Position numbers and translations under genes: made by a program. A stretch of DNA of 64,000 nucleotides from an uncultured Woeseiaceae bacterium (lineage in GTDB: Bacteria > Pseudomonadota > Gammaproteobacteria > Steroidobacterales > Woeseiaceae). The stretch lies in the NCBI GenBank assembly GCA_945787845.1, contig CALZJH010000001.1, positions 186,001 to 250,000 on the forward strand. The letters run 5' to 3'. Below, piece after piece: positions 24,729 through 32,904 of this stretch. Numbering within the stretch: position 1 is the stretch's first letter; each line of letters opens with the position of its first letter. Below the pieces are notes generated by a model that made no database searches, had not been told where the DNA came from, and worked only from the letters and a program-made list of their open reading frames with translations.

Positions 24729-25133
24729 TTAGTCGTCGTCTTTGCTGCGCTTCTCGACGAAGCCTACAGGCTCCGGCTGCAACGTGGTTTTCATAACGCC
24801 CTCGACGACAGCCCCTTCAGCAACGGCGATGGCTGCCCCGGTGACGGTACCCGTAATTTTGGCGGACTCCGCAATTTCGACCTTTCCGGACGCGACGATA
24901 TCCCCCTCGACGTGCCCGGATATCGCTACGTTGCTGGCTTTGACCGTTCCCGCCCAGAAGCCATTCCTGGCCAGAATGACGTTGCCGTCAATGTCGCAGT
25001 CACCGTCGATTTCACCGCTGACCTGGTAGTCACCCCGGCCGGAAATCAACCCGCTTATCTTGCAGCCCTCATTAATCAGGGTCGGTGCACCTGAGGTGCG
25101 GTCGCGAAAGCGTCTGCGCTTCGAATCATTCAT
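24729..25133 (-). CDS. Bactofilin-family protein
   Basis: 134 residues from ATG 25133. The body is a right-handed beta-helix of repeated short strands (ISGLISGRGDYQVSGEIDG, VAISGHVEGDIVASGKVEIAESAKITGTVTG), the signature of bactofilins (DUF583). They polymerise without nucleotide and act as cytoskeletal scaffolds, often at poles or for wall enzymes. The N-terminal basic segment (MNDSKRRRFRDR) could contact membrane. No M23 peptidase partner is next to it. A longer frame from 25169 adds 12 residues without a better site. Confidence 0.88.
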   Translation of the reverse strand: MNDSKRRRFRDRTSGAPTLINEGCKISGLISGRGDYQVSGEIDGDCDIDGNVILARNGFWAGTVKASNVAISGHVEGDIVASGKVEIAESAKITGTVTGAAIAVAEGAVVEGVMKTTLQPEPVGFVEKRSKDDD

Positions 25134-25258
25134 GCCGTGTCGGCTCCGGTCGGTGGGAAGAGAAAGCAAGAGCGCATAGTACCCGCTGAGGCGCGCCCTG
25201 TTAATATGGCAAAAATGCGCGCGCGTTCGTGACGCGCAGCTGGTCGAGAGGAATTGAA

Positions 25259-26824
25259 TTGAGGCAGGGGTTTGAACAGCGGCTGGCAGCTATCGCCGCC
25301 GCCGGCAGCGACGTACTTCGTGGCGGACTAAAGGGTGTCGAAAAAGAATCCCTGCGCGTCAGCCCCGAAGGGTTCCTGGCGCAGACACCTCATCCGGCCG
25401 CGCTCGGCTCGGCATTGACGAATCGATACATCACGACGGATTTCTCGGAAGCGCTCCTCGAATTCGTCACGCCGGCCTTCACAACAACCTGGGAGGCGCT
25501 GCGCTGCATTTGTGACATTCACCAGTTCACGTACGCGCATCTCGACGACGAGTTGCTGTGGACCGCGAGCATGCCGTGCCGCATACCCGGCGATCGTGAG
25601 ATCCCGCTCGCTCGATATGGTGAGTCGAATGTCGGCCGGATGAAAACGATCTATCGGCGCGGCCTGGGGCATCGCTATGGTCGCCAGATGCAGGTGATCG
25701 CGGGAGTGCATTTCAATTACTCGCTGCCCGCCACGTTCTGGCCGGCCTACCGCAGCGTGCTGCAGGACGAGCGAGACGATAAATCGTTTCGCTCTGATCA
25801 CTACCTTCGCATGATCCGGAATTTTCGCCGTATGGGGTGGATAATCCTGTACCTGTTTGGGGCATCGCCCGCGGTTTGCAAGTCGTTCGCGGGTGCCGCG
25901 GCAAAGCTGCCGTCGCTAAATGCCGATACCTGGTTCGAACCTTTTGCGACGTCATTGCGGATGAGTGATCTGGGCTACAGCAACCAGAATCAATCTCGGA
26001 TCGATATTTCACTAAACAGTCTCGACGAATACGTCCGTGACCTCAGTAACGCCATTTGCACGCCCGAGCCCTCTTACGAGGACATCGGCATCAAGGTTGA
26101 CGGCAGGTACCGGCAACTGAACGCGAACCTGCTGCAGATTGAAAACGAGTATTACTCGTCAGTGAGGCCGAAGCGCATTGCCCGGTCAGGGGAGCAGCCA
26201 ACGGCAGCGCTGCGTCGCGATGGTATTGAGTACGTCGAGATTCGCTCACTCGATATCAATTTGTTCGACCCGTCGGGAATTAACCAGAACACGATGCGTT
26301 TTATCGAGGCGTTTCTGATCTACTGCCTGCTCGAAGACAGCCCGAATCTCGATGGCGCCGAGTACGAAGATATTCGTCACAATCACACCGGCACCGCCAA
26401 GCGTGGTCGTGACCCGGAATTTCGTTTACGCAGAAACGGCAAGCCGGTTGAACTGCGGGACTGGGCCAATGAGATCCTGCAAAACGTTCTGTCGGTCGCC
26501 GAGACGATCGACCGACACGAAGGGGACGGAAGTTACGCGGCCGCTGTGGGCGCGCTCCGGAAGACCGTGGCCAACCCGGACCGTACGCTATCAGCACGCA
26601 TTATTGCGGAGCTCGAAAAAACCGGCAGCAGCTTTTTTGAGTTTGCCCTGGGAATGGCAAAATGCCACCGTGACTACTTCGCCTCGATCGCGCCGTTGCG
26701 CGACGCCCAGGAGCAGGTCCTGTCCACCGAGGCCGCGGAGTCCATGCTAAGACAGCGCCAGATCGAGGAAGCCGATGAAATCTCGCTGGACGATTACCTG
26801 CAGCGGTATTTCACATCCTGCTAG
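25259..26824 (+). CDS. gshA: Glutamate-cysteine ligase (proteobacterial type)
   Basis: ATP-dependent ligation of Glu and Cys, first step of glutathione synthesis. Start placed at TTG 25259, five bases after GAGAGGAA, giving 521 residues (E. coli 518); GTG 25229 is the longer alternative. Conserved stretches include GLKGVEKESLRVSPEG, TTDFSEALLEFVTP, QVIAGVHFNYSLP, LGYSNQNQSRIDISLNSL, and YVEIRSLDINLFDPSGIN. The terminal QRQIEEADEISLDDYLQRYF also fits the family. Monocistronic; no gshB here. Confidence 0.94.
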   Translation: MRQGFEQRLAAIAAAGSDVLRGGLKGVEKESLRVSPEGFLAQTPHPAALGSALTNRYITTDFSEALLEFVTPAFTTTWEALRCICDIHQFTYAHLDDELLWTASMPCRIPGDREIPLARYGESNVGRMKTIYRRGLGHRYGRQMQVIAGVHFNYSLPATFWPAYRSVLQDERDDKSFRSDHYLRMIRNFRRMGWIILYLFGASPAVCKSFAGAAAKLPSLNADTWFEPFATSLRMSDLGYSNQNQSRIDISLNSLDEYVRDLSNAICTPEPSYEDIGIKVDGRYRQLNANLLQIENEYYSSVRPKRIARSGEQPTAALRRDGIEYVEIRSLDINLFDPSGINQNTMRFIEAFLIYCLLEDSPNLDGAEYEDIRHNHTGTAKRGRDPEFRLRRNGKPVELRDWANEILQNVLSVAETIDRHEGDGSYAAAVGALRKTVANPDRTLSARIIAELEKTGSSFFEFALGMAKCHRDYFASIAPLRDAQEQVLSTEAAESMLRQRQIEEADEISLDDYLQRYFTSC

Positions 26825-26943
26825 TGCCGTTAACCCGGGTTCCACGAGGTTTGGTGCCAGGTTGTTGAAATCGTGTGCGTTCCGTCACAAAAAATAGCCG
26901 CGCCGGTAGGCCGTCGGCTGCAATTTAACTAAACTCCCTGCAT

Positions 26944-27573
26944 GTGCCTGATTTATTGGGCGAATTGAATATTGGTGAATCAGTCTTGCTGAAGACCTTT
27001 CTTGTTGGAATCGTGCTCGGGCTGGCGGCTGCGGCAGGCGTGCTGTATGCCGTTCCGGTGGTGGACCAGGTGCGCGAAGCGTCCATCGTGACGGTTGCCC
27101 CGAACGGCGGCAATACAGAGGTGTTCCACGTCAACATACCGATGGACCGGATCATGAGCGGGGCACCCGGGCGGGTGACCGTGCCGCCGGGCCTGAAATG
27201 GCCTGCGGACGAGGCCCTGGCCGGTATCCGTACGGAGCTATTCAAGATCCGCAATGCCCGGGATGCCGTTGTGGGCGTGGCGGTCCGGGCAGCCGCAGAA
27301 AACGGCGGCGAGAATGTCATTGACTGGGTCTTGCACCTGCCCGCTCGCGGCTCGATGTTCGTCAATATGGACGTTACCCCCCGCGAAGGCGGCTTTCGTA
27401 TCGGCGAGATTCGGGCCGGATCGCAGGAATTCGCAACCATGAGCGGCGTCATGACGGAACACTGGATCGTCAATGAAGCCGCTGACGAGGACGCGCCGGC
27501 CGGCCGCATTGAGTTGCAGGCGACGTATGTCGGGCAGCTGGAGCCACTGGATCCCGTGGAGTCGAGCGAATGA
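26944..27573 (+). CDS. Hypothetical membrane-anchored protein A of a duplicated pair
   Basis: 209 residues, GTG start. One membrane segment at about 16-38 (LLKTFLVGIVLGLAAAAGVLYAVPVV), then an extracytoplasmic domain. The stretch IRNARDAVVGVAVRA and LHLPARGSMFVNM aligns well with MRDARNRVAGIGVKF and IYLPEHGSLFVEQ in the next gene, so the two are homologous. No known family recognised. The pair overlaps by four bases (ATGA) and is probably made as two partners. The 119 bases before it hold no feature that I can name. Confidence 0.72.
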   Translation: MPDLLGELNIGESVLLKTFLVGIVLGLAAAAGVLYAVPVVDQVREASIVTVAPNGGNTEVFHVNIPMDRIMSGAPGRVTVPPGLKWPADEALAGIRTELFKIRNARDAVVGVAVRAAAENGGENVIDWVLHLPARGSMFVNMDVTPREGGFRIGEIRAGSQEFATMSGVMTEHWIVNEAADEDAPAGRIELQATYVGQLEPLDPVESSE

Positions 27574-28280
27574 AATATGTCATTTCACTCGTTCTCGGCT
27601 TACTGGTCGGTGCCGGCTTGTTTGCTGCCGGGCTGCTTTTCAACCCGTTTGCCGCCGCCGGCGGATTGTCGCCCTTGTCGGTGTCCAAGTCAGAGGTGAT
27701 CGCACTGAACTTCGCGAACGTGCCGGCGGAGAGCATCGCCTATACCAATGACGGCGAGTCTGTGCAGCAGCCCCACCCCGAGAAGGTTCTGCAGCTCTGG
27801 GAAGCACCGATTCGCACGACCAGCGCCATGACGACCGTGATGCGCGATGCCCGCAATCGCGTAGCCGGCATCGGCGTGAAATTCATGTCCGACTCCGAAA
27901 CTACGCGATTGCTGCAACGCGACATGATCGTGGACAGCGTCTGGTACATCTATCTGCCGGAGCACGGCAGCCTGTTCGTCGAGCAGACCGAGAACTACTT
28001 TCCGTTTGTGCGCGAGGTTGTGTTTCCTGCCTGGCGCAGTTCAGCGAACGGCTGGCGAGGAAACTGGCGTGGCGACCTGAGTACGGGTCCCGGAGCGCTC
28101 GGCACAGCCAAAGTGATCGGTGGCTCCGGCAGGATAGAAGGGCTCAGAATGGAAGGCGTCGAAGCGATGACCGTGCAGGCATTCTCACTGGATAAAGGCC
28201 TGGTCTCGGCTGAGGGCAGTCTTCTTATCGAGTTGCCGGCGAGCCGGGTCGCAGATGACGAGGTAATGGATCTGCCCTGA
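27570..28280 (+). CDS. Hypothetical membrane-anchored protein B of a duplicated pair
   Basis: 236 residues. N-terminal membrane segment MKYVISLVLGLLVGAGLFAAGLLFNPF, uncleaved or poorly cleavable, then a periplasmic-looking domain with VWYIYLPEHGSLFVEQTENYFPFVREVVFPAW. Compared with its upstream paralogue it has an extra Trp-rich loop (NGWRGNWRGDLSTGPG). It ends two bases before the stop of the convergent flavoprotein gene. Function unknown; the conserved LPxxGSxFV core suggests a small family worth a profile search. Confidence 0.72.
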   Translation: MKYVISLVLGLLVGAGLFAAGLLFNPFAAAGGLSPLSVSKSEVIALNFANVPAESIAYTNDGESVQQPHPEKVLQLWEAPIRTTSAMTTVMRDARNRVAGIGVKFMSDSETTRLLQRDMIVDSVWYIYLPEHGSLFVEQTENYFPFVREVVFPAWRSSANGWRGNWRGDLSTGPGALGTAKVIGGSGRIEGLRMEGVEAMTVQAFSLDKGLVSAEGSLLIELPASRVADDEVMDLP

Positions 28281-28282
28281 AT

Positions 28283-29500
28283 TCAGGCAAGCATGTCCTT
28301 GAGCGCGACGTCCGGATTGGCGAGCTTCTCTACTGCGATCAGGGCCTGGTCCGCTATTAGTTGTTTTGACTGCACGAAATCCCGCGGCGCATTGATTGCG
28401 TCGCAGGCGATCAGGCACCCGTCTCTCAGGTAGAGACAGGAGAAGGACCGCTCGGCGGGGTTGCCGCGAATGGCGACGTCATCGTAACCCTCGGACAAGC
28501 CGGCAATCTGCAGCTTGAGATCGTATTGATCGGACCAGAACCAGGGCACCTGCGAGTACGCCGTGTCCTTGCCACAGATATTGGCCGCTGCCGTTTTCGC
28601 CTGCTCGAGCGCGTTGTGCACGGACTCCAGTCGGAGTTGCCTGCCGTAAATGGCGTTGGGGTGAATGGTGCAGTCACCCACGGCAAAGATGTCGGGATCC
28701 TCCGTGCGGCAGTGATCGTCGACGACGATCCCGTTATCCACGGGCAGCCCTGCATCGGCCGCGAGCTGGGTGTTGGGCACGATGCCGATGCCAATCACAA
28801 CGAGGTCGGCAGGGATGTCCTCGCCGTCCGATGTCGTGACCGACTTGACGCGCTTTTTGCCGGTCAGGGCGTCCACGCCTGTCGACAGTCGAAACCTGAC
28901 GCCCTGTTCGGTGTGCTGGATCTGGTAGAAATCCGAGATTTCCGGCGACACGACACGGCTCATGACACGATCGGCCATTTCAATTACCGTAACCTCGAGC
29001 CCGGCCTGTCGTGCTACGGCGGCGACTTCGAGCCCAATGTAACCCGCGCCGATGACGACGAGCCGATGGCCGGGTTCCAGGCCGCCACGGATGCCCTCGA
29101 CATCGGCAATGCTGCGCAGGTAATGGACGCCACCCAGAGCAGCACCCTCGAGGGGGAGCCGGCGGACGTGCGCGCCGAGCGCAAGGACCAGCCTGTCGTA
29201 AGCAACCGGTTCGCCGGCGTCGGTTTCCAGGTTTTTCGCTGCTCGATCGATCGCGTTGACCCGCGTGTCGAGATGCAGCTCCACGTTGGCATCCTCATAG
29301 AATGAAGCCGGCTTGACATACAGCCGCTCAGCGGGCATTTCGCCGGCAAGGAATTTCTTTGACAGCGGCGGGCGCTGATACGGCAGGTAAGGTTCATCAC
29401 CCACCAGCACGATCTGACCCTCAAACTTGTGTTGTCGCAGGCTTGTGACAAGCTGGCCGGCCGCATGACCGGCGCCGGCGATGACGACTCTCTCACTCAC
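28283..29500 (-). CDS. Ferredoxin/rubredoxin reductase-like FAD oxidoreductase
   Basis: 405 residues from GTG 29500, preceded by GGGAG. FAD-binding GAGHAAGQLVTSLR at the N-terminus, PYQRPPLSKKFLAGE, an NAD-binding IGAGYIGLEVAAVARQAGLEVTVIE centre, and FAVGDCTIHPN near residue 280. The C-terminal reductase domain has PWFWSDQYDLKLQIAG. This is the putidaredoxin-reductase type, passing electrons from NAD(P)H to a ferredoxin, often for P450 or dioxygenase systems. No ferredoxin or oxygenase gene is adjacent, so the partner is unknown. Ten bases separate it from the transporter gene upstream on the same strand. Confidence 0.9.
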   Translation of the reverse strand: MSERVVIAGAGHAAGQLVTSLRQHKFEGQIVLVGDEPYLPYQRPPLSKKFLAGEMPAERLYVKPASFYEDANVELHLDTRVNAIDRAAKNLETDAGEPVAYDRLVLALGAHVRRLPLEGAALGGVHYLRSIADVEGIRGGLEPGHRLVVIGAGYIGLEVAAVARQAGLEVTVIEMADRVMSRVVSPEISDFYQIQHTEQGVRFRLSTGVDALTGKKRVKSVTTSDGEDIPADLVVIGIGIVPNTQLAADAGLPVDNGIVVDDHCRTEDPDIFAVGDCTIHPNAIYGRQLRLESVHNALEQAKTAAANICGKDTAYSQVPWFWSDQYDLKLQIAGLSEGYDDVAIRGNPAERSFSCLYLRDGCLIACDAINAPRDFVQSKQLIADQALIAVEKLANPDVALKDMLA

Positions 29501-29510
29501 TTGAATCTCC

Positions 29511-31877
29511 CTACACGGGTACCAAAGGCCACAAGATGGGCAGCAGCACCATGACCGTGATAAATACAACAATGGTCAGCGGTACGCCGACTTTGAGGTA
29601 GTCGATGAAACGATAGCCACCCGGGCCCATGACCAGGATATTGGCCGGATGCGATATCGGGCTGGTGAAACTCGCCGATGCCGCCATGGCAACGGCCATC
29701 ATTGCCGTCTCCGGTGCCACCCCAAGATCGCCCATTGCGGAGAGCACAATCGGTGACATCAGGACCACGAGCGCCGCGGTCGGGATGATCATCGTTGCCA
29801 TTGCCGTGAGAATGTAAAGGCCCATGATGACCGGCCACGGCCCTGCGTCACCGAGCAGGCCCATGACCTGGTTGGCGAGGTATTCCGCAGCCCCGGTGTC
29901 CTGCATGGCCGTTCCCAGCGGCAGCATGCCGGCGATCAGGAAAATCGCGCGCCAGTCGATCGCGCGGTAGGCCTGTTCCATATTCAGGCACCGGGTCAGC
30001 ACCATGATAGTGCCGCCGATGACGGCCGCTATGGAAATGGGCGCATACCCGAACATGACGGTCAGCACAACGCCAAGCATGATGGCCGCGGCCAGCGGCG
30101 CGCGCCGGGTGTCGGGTGGTTCCTGGCCGAGCGGCGTCAGTATCAGGAAGTCGGAGTCGGACGACAGGAGTTGCAGTCGATCCCGCGGGCCGAGCAGCAA
30201 CAGTGCATCGCCGACCTGCAGGCGCTCGTCGGCCAGTTCGGTCCCGACGGTCTCGCCTTCCCGCCAGATGCCGGCCAGTTCTATGCCGTAGCGCTCGCGG
30301 AAATTCAGCTCGCCAACCGTCCTGCCCCCCAGCGTGGAGCGGGGGTCCAGCGTGGCGTCCATCAGTGTCAGTCGTTCAGACTCGAACGGCCTGACGCTGG
30401 CGGGCACTTTGGTGTCAATCTCCAGCTCCTGCAGGCCGCGCAGAACATCGAGGTCGCTGTGCTGGCCCTCGATCAGGAGCAGGTCTCCGCCGAGCAGGAC
30501 TTCGTCGCCGCGCGGCATGACCCTGAGTTCGCCATCGCGAAATACCGCGAGTACGCGAAAGTCGAAAACGTCGGCGAGCCGGCTCTTGGCCAGCGTCTCT
30601 TCCGCGAGTCCGCTGTGCTTGGGCAGGCGCACGACGAACATGCGCTCGTCCGCATGGTATTCGCTGCTGAGCTTTTCCTGGTCGTAGATGTCGACTGAGG
30701 TAAAGTCGGAAAACTTCTCGAGTTGCGTTATCGCTTCCACTTCGCCCTGCACCAGGACCTGGTCGCCAGCCTTGATCGGTACATAGGCAAGATTGGTCAG
30801 GCGATACGAGCCGCGTCGCATGATACCCACCACGGCGACGTCGAAACGTGTCCGAAAGGCGGCATGCCGCACGAGTTCAGATACAACCGGCGAGTTGTCG
30901 GCAATCGTGACCGAGGCATACATGACTTTGGACGCGACCATGGATTTCAGGACCGGCGCCTCACGCTCAATGACAAGGTCCGACCAGCGACGCAGCTCCC
31001 GGAACTGGTCGACACGTCCCTGCACCAGGAGGCCGTCGCCGGCACGCAGCACGGTCTGGCGACCCGGCAGCGTCTCACTGCGACCATTGCGAAACAGGGA
31101 GAGGATGATCAGACCGGTTGATGCGCCGATGCGGCTCTCGGCCAGCGTCTTGCCAACGAGGATCGAGTCGGTCGGCACGCGCATCATGAAGGTCCGCTCC
31201 TGCAGCTTGTAGCGGGCGCGCAGGCTGCGCTGGCTGACGTGCTTGTCGCGAGCCGCTTTCTGCCTTGGCAGCATGAAGCGGCCTGCCAGCGCAATGAAGA
31301 GCACGCCAACGACCATGACGACACCGCCTATCGGGGTGAAGTCGAACAGCCCGAACGGCTCGTATCCCTGCAACGACATGGATTCGGAGATCAGCAGGTT
31401 GGGGGGCGTACCGATCAACGTCATCAGGCCGCCGAGCAGGGTCGAGTAGGCCAGCGGCATCAGGAGTCTGGATGCGGCGATTCTCGTGCGCCGCGCGACT
31501 TCGACGACGACAGGCAGCATCAGGGCCGCGACACCGATGTTGTTCATAAACGCAGACAGAACGGCGCCGGTGATCATGATGACGATGATCAATGTGATCT
31601 CGCGGCGACCGCCGATGCGCATGACCTGGCGGCCGATAATATCGGCGATACCGGTGCGCGTCAGGCCCTCGGAAAGGATGAACATCGCCCAGACCGTGAT
31701 GACGGCGCTGTTACTGAATCCGGCGAAGGCCTTGTCCGAGGTGACGATATCGGGGAGGCCGATGGCCAGCGCACCGAGCACGAGCATTGCCACAAGGTCC
31801 ATGCGAATGATTTCGCTGATAAACAGCACGAGCGAAATTGCGAGGATGCCGAGTACCAGTGCGATTTCGAACGTCAT
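29511..31877 (-). CDS. SLC13/DASS-type transporter with four RCK_C domains
   Basis: 788 residues from ATG 31877; ATG 31922 would add 15 residues. Hydrophobic halves at both ends (TNPPN-like GTPPNLLIS, and SFTSPISHPANILVMGPGGY) form the sodium-coupled anion transporter fold. Between them lie four TrkA-C (RCK_C) modules of about 70 residues, each ending in a GDxLLVQG/GDALLLLG-type strand. The family includes sulfate and dicarboxylate carriers; the substrate cannot be called. The soluble repeats could bind a nucleotide or other ligand and gate transport. An ORF extending to 32312 crosses into the divergent gene and is not supported. Confidence 0.88.
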   Translation of the reverse strand: MTFEIALVLGILAISLVLFISEIIRMDLVAMLVLGALAIGLPDIVTSDKAFAGFSNSAVITVWAMFILSEGLTRTGIADIIGRQVMRIGGRREITLIIVIMITGAVLSAFMNNIGVAALMLPVVVEVARRTRIAASRLLMPLAYSTLLGGLMTLIGTPPNLLISESMSLQGYEPFGLFDFTPIGGVVMVVGVLFIALAGRFMLPRQKAARDKHVSQRSLRARYKLQERTFMMRVPTDSILVGKTLAESRIGASTGLIILSLFRNGRSETLPGRQTVLRAGDGLLVQGRVDQFRELRRWSDLVIEREAPVLKSMVASKVMYASVTIADNSPVVSELVRHAAFRTRFDVAVVGIMRRGSYRLTNLAYVPIKAGDQVLVQGEVEAITQLEKFSDFTSVDIYDQEKLSSEYHADERMFVVRLPKHSGLAEETLAKSRLADVFDFRVLAVFRDGELRVMPRGDEVLLGGDLLLIEGQHSDLDVLRGLQELEIDTKVPASVRPFESERLTLMDATLDPRSTLGGRTVGELNFRERYGIELAGIWREGETVGTELADERLQVGDALLLLGPRDRLQLLSSDSDFLILTPLGQEPPDTRRAPLAAAIMLGVVLTVMFGYAPISIAAVIGGTIMVLTRCLNMEQAYRAIDWRAIFLIAGMLPLGTAMQDTGAAEYLANQVMGLLGDAGPWPVIMGLYILTAMATMIIPTAALVVLMSPIVLSAMGDLGVAPETAMMAVAMAASASFTSPISHPANILVMGPGGYRFIDYLKVGVPLTIVVFITVMVLLPILWPLVPV

Positions 31878-31999
31878 TCGGTGATTCTTGGGATCTGCTG
31901 TTGAGTCATTGCCGTGATTCATTCTGTTTATACACGACCTGAGCGTCAAAAGCGTAATACGCATGCACAGCGCCGCCGCCTTGGGCAGAATCGATAAGC

Positions 32000-32857
32000 A
32001 TGAACGACGACGCGACTTACAGACCGTCCCGACGGGGCACACGACGCACGCTCGATATTCGGCAGGTGCGCTACAACGTGACGGAGTGGGGAGATCCGGC
32101 GGCACCGACCTTCGTTTACCTGCATGGCTGGGCGGATACCGGGGAGAGCTTTCAGTTCGTGGTCGACGCCCTGCAGGGCGACTGGCATGTCGTTGCCCCG
32201 GACTGGCGCGGGTTCGGTCGCTCAGCAGTCGAGTGCTCGTCCTACTGGTTCCCGGATTATCTCGCCGACCTGCATGCGTTGCTGGATGTGTATTCGCCTG
32301 CCGAGCCCGCACGCCTGGTCGGCCACAGCATGGGCGCGAACGTGGTGGGGCTCTATGCTGGAGCGATGCCGGAACGGGTGCGTGCTTTCGTCAATGTCGA
32401 AGGCTTCGGTCTTGCTGACTCCGACCCGGCCGATGCACCGCAACGCTATCGACAGTGGCTGGAGCAGGCGCAGGCAGGTCCCGCGTTCCTGACCTATCCC
32501 GACATGGACTCGCTGGCGCTGCGGATTGCGCGGCGTAGCCCGCTTCTGACGGCGGCCCAGGCCAACTTCGTCGCCCGGGCGTGGGCGCGCGTCCGTGACG
32601 ACGGGCGCGTCGAACTGCGCGCCGACCCGCAGCACAAACTGCCAAACCCGGTCCTGTACCGTCGCGCCGAAGCCCAGGCCTGCTGGCGTGCGATGATGGC
32701 GGACGTATTGCTGGTTTCGGGAGAGACCAGCGGTTTCTCGCCGGACCAGGAAGGGGCTCAGGCGGTGGAGATTGCGGGTGCGGGTCACATGCTGCACTTC
32801 GACGCACCGGCGGCGCTGGCGGCTACCCTCGAGGCGTTCCTCAGCAAATACTTGTAA
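32000..32857 (+). CDS. Alpha/beta hydrolase
   Basis: 285 residues. YLHGWADTGESF carries the oxyanion motif, PDWRGFGRSA the next conserved strand, VGHSMGANVV the nucleophile elbow (Ser), and GAGHMLHFDAP the catalytic His. Asp is probably in the VSGETSGFSPDQEG region. This is the esterase/epoxide-hydrolase-like branch; substrate unknown. It begins divergent from the SLC13-type transporter and is followed by a helicase gene with its own LexA-like site, so probably not in one regulon with it. Confidence 0.88.
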   Translation: MNDDATYRPSRRGTRRTLDIRQVRYNVTEWGDPAAPTFVYLHGWADTGESFQFVVDALQGDWHVVAPDWRGFGRSAVECSSYWFPDYLADLHALLDVYSPAEPARLVGHSMGANVVGLYAGAMPERVRAFVNVEGFGLADSDPADAPQRYRQWLEQAQAGPAFLTYPDMDSLALRIARRSPLLTAAQANFVARAWARVRDDGRVELRADPQHKLPNPVLYRRAEAQACWRAMMADVLLVSGETSGFSPDQEGAQAVEIAGAGHMLHFDAPAALAATLEAFLSKYL

Positions 32858-32869
32858 ATACATCCAGTA

Positions 32870-32885
32870 CTGTATAAAACTACAC
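32870..32885 (+). promoter_or_regulatory. Near-consensus LexA box before the helicase gene
   Basis: CTGT, eight bases ATAAAACT, ACAC: seven of the eight defining bases of the CTGT-N8-ACAG SOS box. The left half TACTGTATA is perfect. A candidate -10 TATAAA (32873-32878) is inside it and TTGTAA (32852-32857) is 15 bases upstream, so LexA would occlude the promoter. It lies 20 bases before the helicase start. Confidence 0.5.
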
Positions 32886-32904
32886 CCTTTTCCGGGAGTG
32901 TTGT

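Noticed and set aside
31878-32312. Extension of the SLC13-type transporter frame by 145 codons
   Set aside because: It runs through the promoter and start of the divergent hydrolase gene and codes for low-complexity Arg/Pro sequence.
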